Assembly (NCBI RefSeq): GCF_900142165.1
Contig: NZ_FQZY01000015.1
Coordinates: forward strand, 1-64,000
Origin: Hespellia stercorisuis DSM 15480
Lineage (GTDB): Bacteria > Bacillota > Clostridia > Lachnospirales > Lachnospiraceae
DNA: 64,000 nucleotides
Direction of reading: 5' to 3'
The translations under genes were made by a program, and so were the position numbers. The notes below the pieces were generated by a model. The model did no database searches. It saw nothing but the letters and a program-made list of their open reading frames with translations, and was not told the origin of the DNA. Below, piece by piece: positions 62,438 to 64,000 of the stretch. Numbering within the stretch: the stretch's first letter is position 1; each line of letters starts with the position of its first letter.

Positions 62438-62746
62438 TTACTCCCTTTCTTCTTCCCACTTTTCTTCTACAACATCGGCAATCCGTTCCATTGCCCTTGT
62501 CATAGAAGGAAAATTACTACTGTTACTTGCTTTTCCAATCTGATCAATAAGAAATTCCGGCATATCTGCAAGTGCTCCGGCAATCATAGCCTTTACCCGG
62601 ATATCCTCCAGCATAAGAAGCTCTTTTACACCAAATTCTTCACCAAATACATCCTGATATCTCCGTAAGTCATCCAAAAGATATTCCGGTTTTAAATCTC
62701 TATCCATTTCCTTTCTTTTATCATCACCATATAAACACCAGTCCAT
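62438..62746 (-). CDS. Small conjugative-element protein
   Basis: The 102-residue acidic protein (MDWCLYGDDKRKEMDRDLKP, then YLLDDLRRYQDVFGEEFGVK and PEFLIDQIGKASNSSNF) has no motif I recognise. GGAGGAGAAAAGAAT precedes the ATG. Its stop is three bases before the giant gene start, so it is co-translated with it. Function unknown. Confidence 0.65.
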   Translation of the reverse strand: MDWCLYGDDKRKEMDRDLKPEYLLDDLRRYQDVFGEEFGVKELLMLEDIRVKAMIAGALADMPEFLIDQIGKASNSSNFPSMTRAMERIADVVEEKWEEERE

Positions 62747-62776
62747 ATTCTTTTCTCCTCCATCTTCATAAAATTA

Positions 62777-62796
62777 GGGACTGCTCACACAGTCCC
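62777..62796 (-). terminator. Short hairpin between DUF5688 and small gene
   Basis: GGGACTG-CTCACA-CAGTCCC is a perfect seven-base stem, followed on the minus strand by TAATTTTA. It could be a weak terminator that lowers expression of the downstream giant gene. Confidence 0.5.
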
Positions 62797-62819
62797 CTCA
62801 AAATCATCGTTATTTCTCG

Positions 62820-63920
62820 TTATAATACTGAGGCAAGGTCTTTCGCCCTATTCTTTGGGATTGTATCTGTCCCTTTTGCTTTGATCTCCGCCTTGGCTTT
62901 CTCCAGTTTTCCATGGATTCCACCTTTTGCTTCTGTTCTCCCAGTTGCTTTTTCTGCTGCTTTTTCTTTCTCCAGACGTGCTTCCCTGCGTTCGGCATTT
63001 TCCATAACTGCTGTCTTTCCATCACAGAACTGAACCTTATCCGAAAGCTGTTCCTGCCTCTCTACCTGCGTCTCATTGACTTCCTGTACCATGGCATTTA
63101 ATTCCGGTACTTCAAACATTCCGTTATCAGGAAGAATCAGCACCTCATGAATTGAAGAGGGAAGAACAAAATAATCACTTCCCAGGCATTCACCGATCTG
63201 CTTACGAATATCTTCCTGCAGTAACAGTGATGCACCATTCATTTTTTGTGCATTTGAAAGACAGAACATTGGATTTTCCATTGCTTCAACATTCAGTTTT
63301 TCATTCAAAAGATTTTCTGCTTCTTCACCAAAAATCATGGATTTTATCATTTCATTCATGTCCATCAAAACAACACCACGATTTCTGTCTGCCGCCACTG
63401 CATCTGCCTGGATTTGTTCTGCTGTCACACCCCATTCATTCATAAGATTGACAGTAACCGGAATACTACCAATTCCTCCCTCGTTTTCTTCCACATTCAC
63501 TGCGTAATATGCTGCAAAATCTCCATGTTCGGTAACAACTTTATCAGCCAGGCGTTCTTCATTCCATTCCCGGTCACAGATTCTCACCTGTAATTTGTCC
63601 TTCATTTTTTCATAATCCAAAATATCCGGAAGACCCATATTGATAAATGCCGCTTTGTCCTGCACTTCAATACGCATATCTGCCACATCACCCACACAGG
63701 AATCCAGATTTTTTCCATTGACATATTCCATATAAAGAGAATCCAGATATACCATCGGCACAGCTCTTTGATCACCCTGTGGAATTGAAATGCCAGTCAA
63801 CCTTAATCCATTATTTTTTGCAACTTCTTCAATACGGATTTCTCCATTCTGATATGAATCCGGCAAATAGTCTTTTACATTATCTTTGACATATTCATAA
63901 AATTCTTTTCTGTTCATCAT
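62820..63920 (-). CDS. DUF5688-family protein
   Basis: The 366-residue protein (MMNRKEFYEYVKDNVKDYLP) shows the DUF5688 pattern: LTGISIPQGDQRAVPMVYLD, then VTVNLMNEWGVTAEQIQADA and LPSSIHEVLILPDNG. DUF5688 proteins are frequent in clostridial conjugative elements and have no known activity. The C-terminus (GGIHGKLEKAKAEIKAKGTD) has the same motif as the YodL and giant proteins. AAAGGGGTAAAAGCGT precedes the first of two ATGs. Confidence 0.8.
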   Translation of the reverse strand: MMNRKEFYEYVKDNVKDYLPDSYQNGEIRIEEVAKNNGLRLTGISIPQGDQRAVPMVYLDSLYMEYVNGKNLDSCVGDVADMRIEVQDKAAFINMGLPDILDYEKMKDKLQVRICDREWNEERLADKVVTEHGDFAAYYAVNVEENEGGIGSIPVTVNLMNEWGVTAEQIQADAVAADRNRGVVLMDMNEMIKSMIFGEEAENLLNEKLNVEAMENPMFCLSNAQKMNGASLLLQEDIRKQIGECLGSDYFVLPSSIHEVLILPDNGMFEVPELNAMVQEVNETQVERQEQLSDKVQFCDGKTAVMENAERREARLEKEKAAEKATGRTEAKGGIHGKLEKAKAEIKAKGTDTIPKNRAKDLASVL

Positions 63921-63926
63921 ACGCTT

Positions 63927-64000
63927 TTACCCCTTTCTGATCATGTGATGGTTCATTCTTTTCCTGCTGACCATCTGCTCGGCTTTTTTCTGATAAGCCA
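63927..64000 (-). CDS. 3' end of an upstream element gene (uncertain frame)
   Basis: The last 74 bases can be read as AYQKKAEQMVSRKRMNHHMI ending at TAA 63927-63929, inside the ribosome binding site of the DUF5688 gene. A second frame (GLSEKSRADGQQEKNEPSHD, stop at 63895) is equally open. One of them is probably the C-terminus of the next polyvalent or TOPRIM-type gene; the window does not allow a choice. Confidence 0.3.
   Translation of the reverse strand, partial: AYQKKAEQMVSRKRMNHHMIRKG

Noticed and set aside
1-64000. CRISPR arrays, tRNA genes, rRNA genes or riboswitches
   Set aside because: No regularly spaced repeats, cloverleaf 3' ends or known riboswitch cores were recognised; absence by eye is not proof.

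Overview
The window looks like accessory DNA from a gut Firmicute, most likely a Clostridia/Lachnospiraceae-type genome. The reasons are the strong AGGAGG-type ribosome binding sites, the low to moderate GC, TnpV genes, cysteine-rich KTR protein, large polyvalent conjugation proteins (YodL, DUF5688, Snf2/N6-methylase giant) and a tet(O)-type gene. No rRNA, tRNA or core housekeeping operon is visible. It is a mosaic of several mobile elements, not a stretch of ordinary chromosome.

Layout. 1-2.6 kb: an IS66-type fragment, a zinc-ribbon protein and two pilus-like genes, one with an in-frame stop. 2.8-9.6 kb: one co-directional defence operon, a BcgI-like two-subunit restriction-modification system followed by Gabija (gajA, gajB), ending in a strong terminator. 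9.8-16.5 kb: a mobilizable element with integrase, small Xis-like protein, MobC-like protein, RepA-like ATPase, relaxase and TnpV, plus candidate oriT and iteron-like DNA. 16.7-19.1 kb: small regulators and an AlbA/Schlafen-type protein. 19.1-25.6 kb: a 6.5-kb redox/sulfur island (DUF134-NifX fusion, ferredoxins, CRP-like regulator, CoA-disulfide reductase-rhodanese, rhodanese, thioredoxin and an unrecognised HEPN-like/pseudo-receiver pair). This island is flanked by 41-bp direct repeats made from the 3' end of a sigma-like gene. 25.6-31.2 kb: sigma/ArpU-like regulators, a UmuC/DinB polymerase with a LexA-type box, an XRE-ImmA pair and a NUDIX protein. 31.3-34.5 kb: a second mobilization module (MobC, relaxase), a SIMPL protein and a decapitated sseB-like gene. 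34.5-39.7 kb: a fragment carrying a mosaic tetracycline ribosomal-protection gene of the tet(O/32/O) pattern, with truncated genes at both junctions. 39.7-52.2 kb: a single operon, read leftwards, of XRE regulator, HsdM, HsdS, HsdR, a DUF6361-like protein, a PLD-like nuclease and a Snf2-like helicase whose C-terminus is cut off by the tet fragment. 52.2-64 kb: conjugative-element genes for large polyvalent proteins, including a 2443-residue methylase/helicase with a TnpV gene nested in another frame.

How the genes work together. Two defence loci (BcgI-like/Gabija and Type I plus the DUF6361-PLD-helicase trio) sit as cargo among mobilization and conjugation genes. The redox island has its own regulator, with two matching 20-bp palindromes (TGTCAA-N8-TTGACR) at the regulator promoter and upstream of the DUF134-NifX gene. 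The most unusual items are the DUF6361-PLD-helicase trio, the repeat-flanked redox island, the nested TnpV gene, the shared C-terminal motif on three polyvalent proteins and the HEPN/pseudo-receiver pair.

Limits: family names come from reading motifs by eye and from memory. No database search was run. Element ends and att sites are proposed only where a repeat or truncation is visible.
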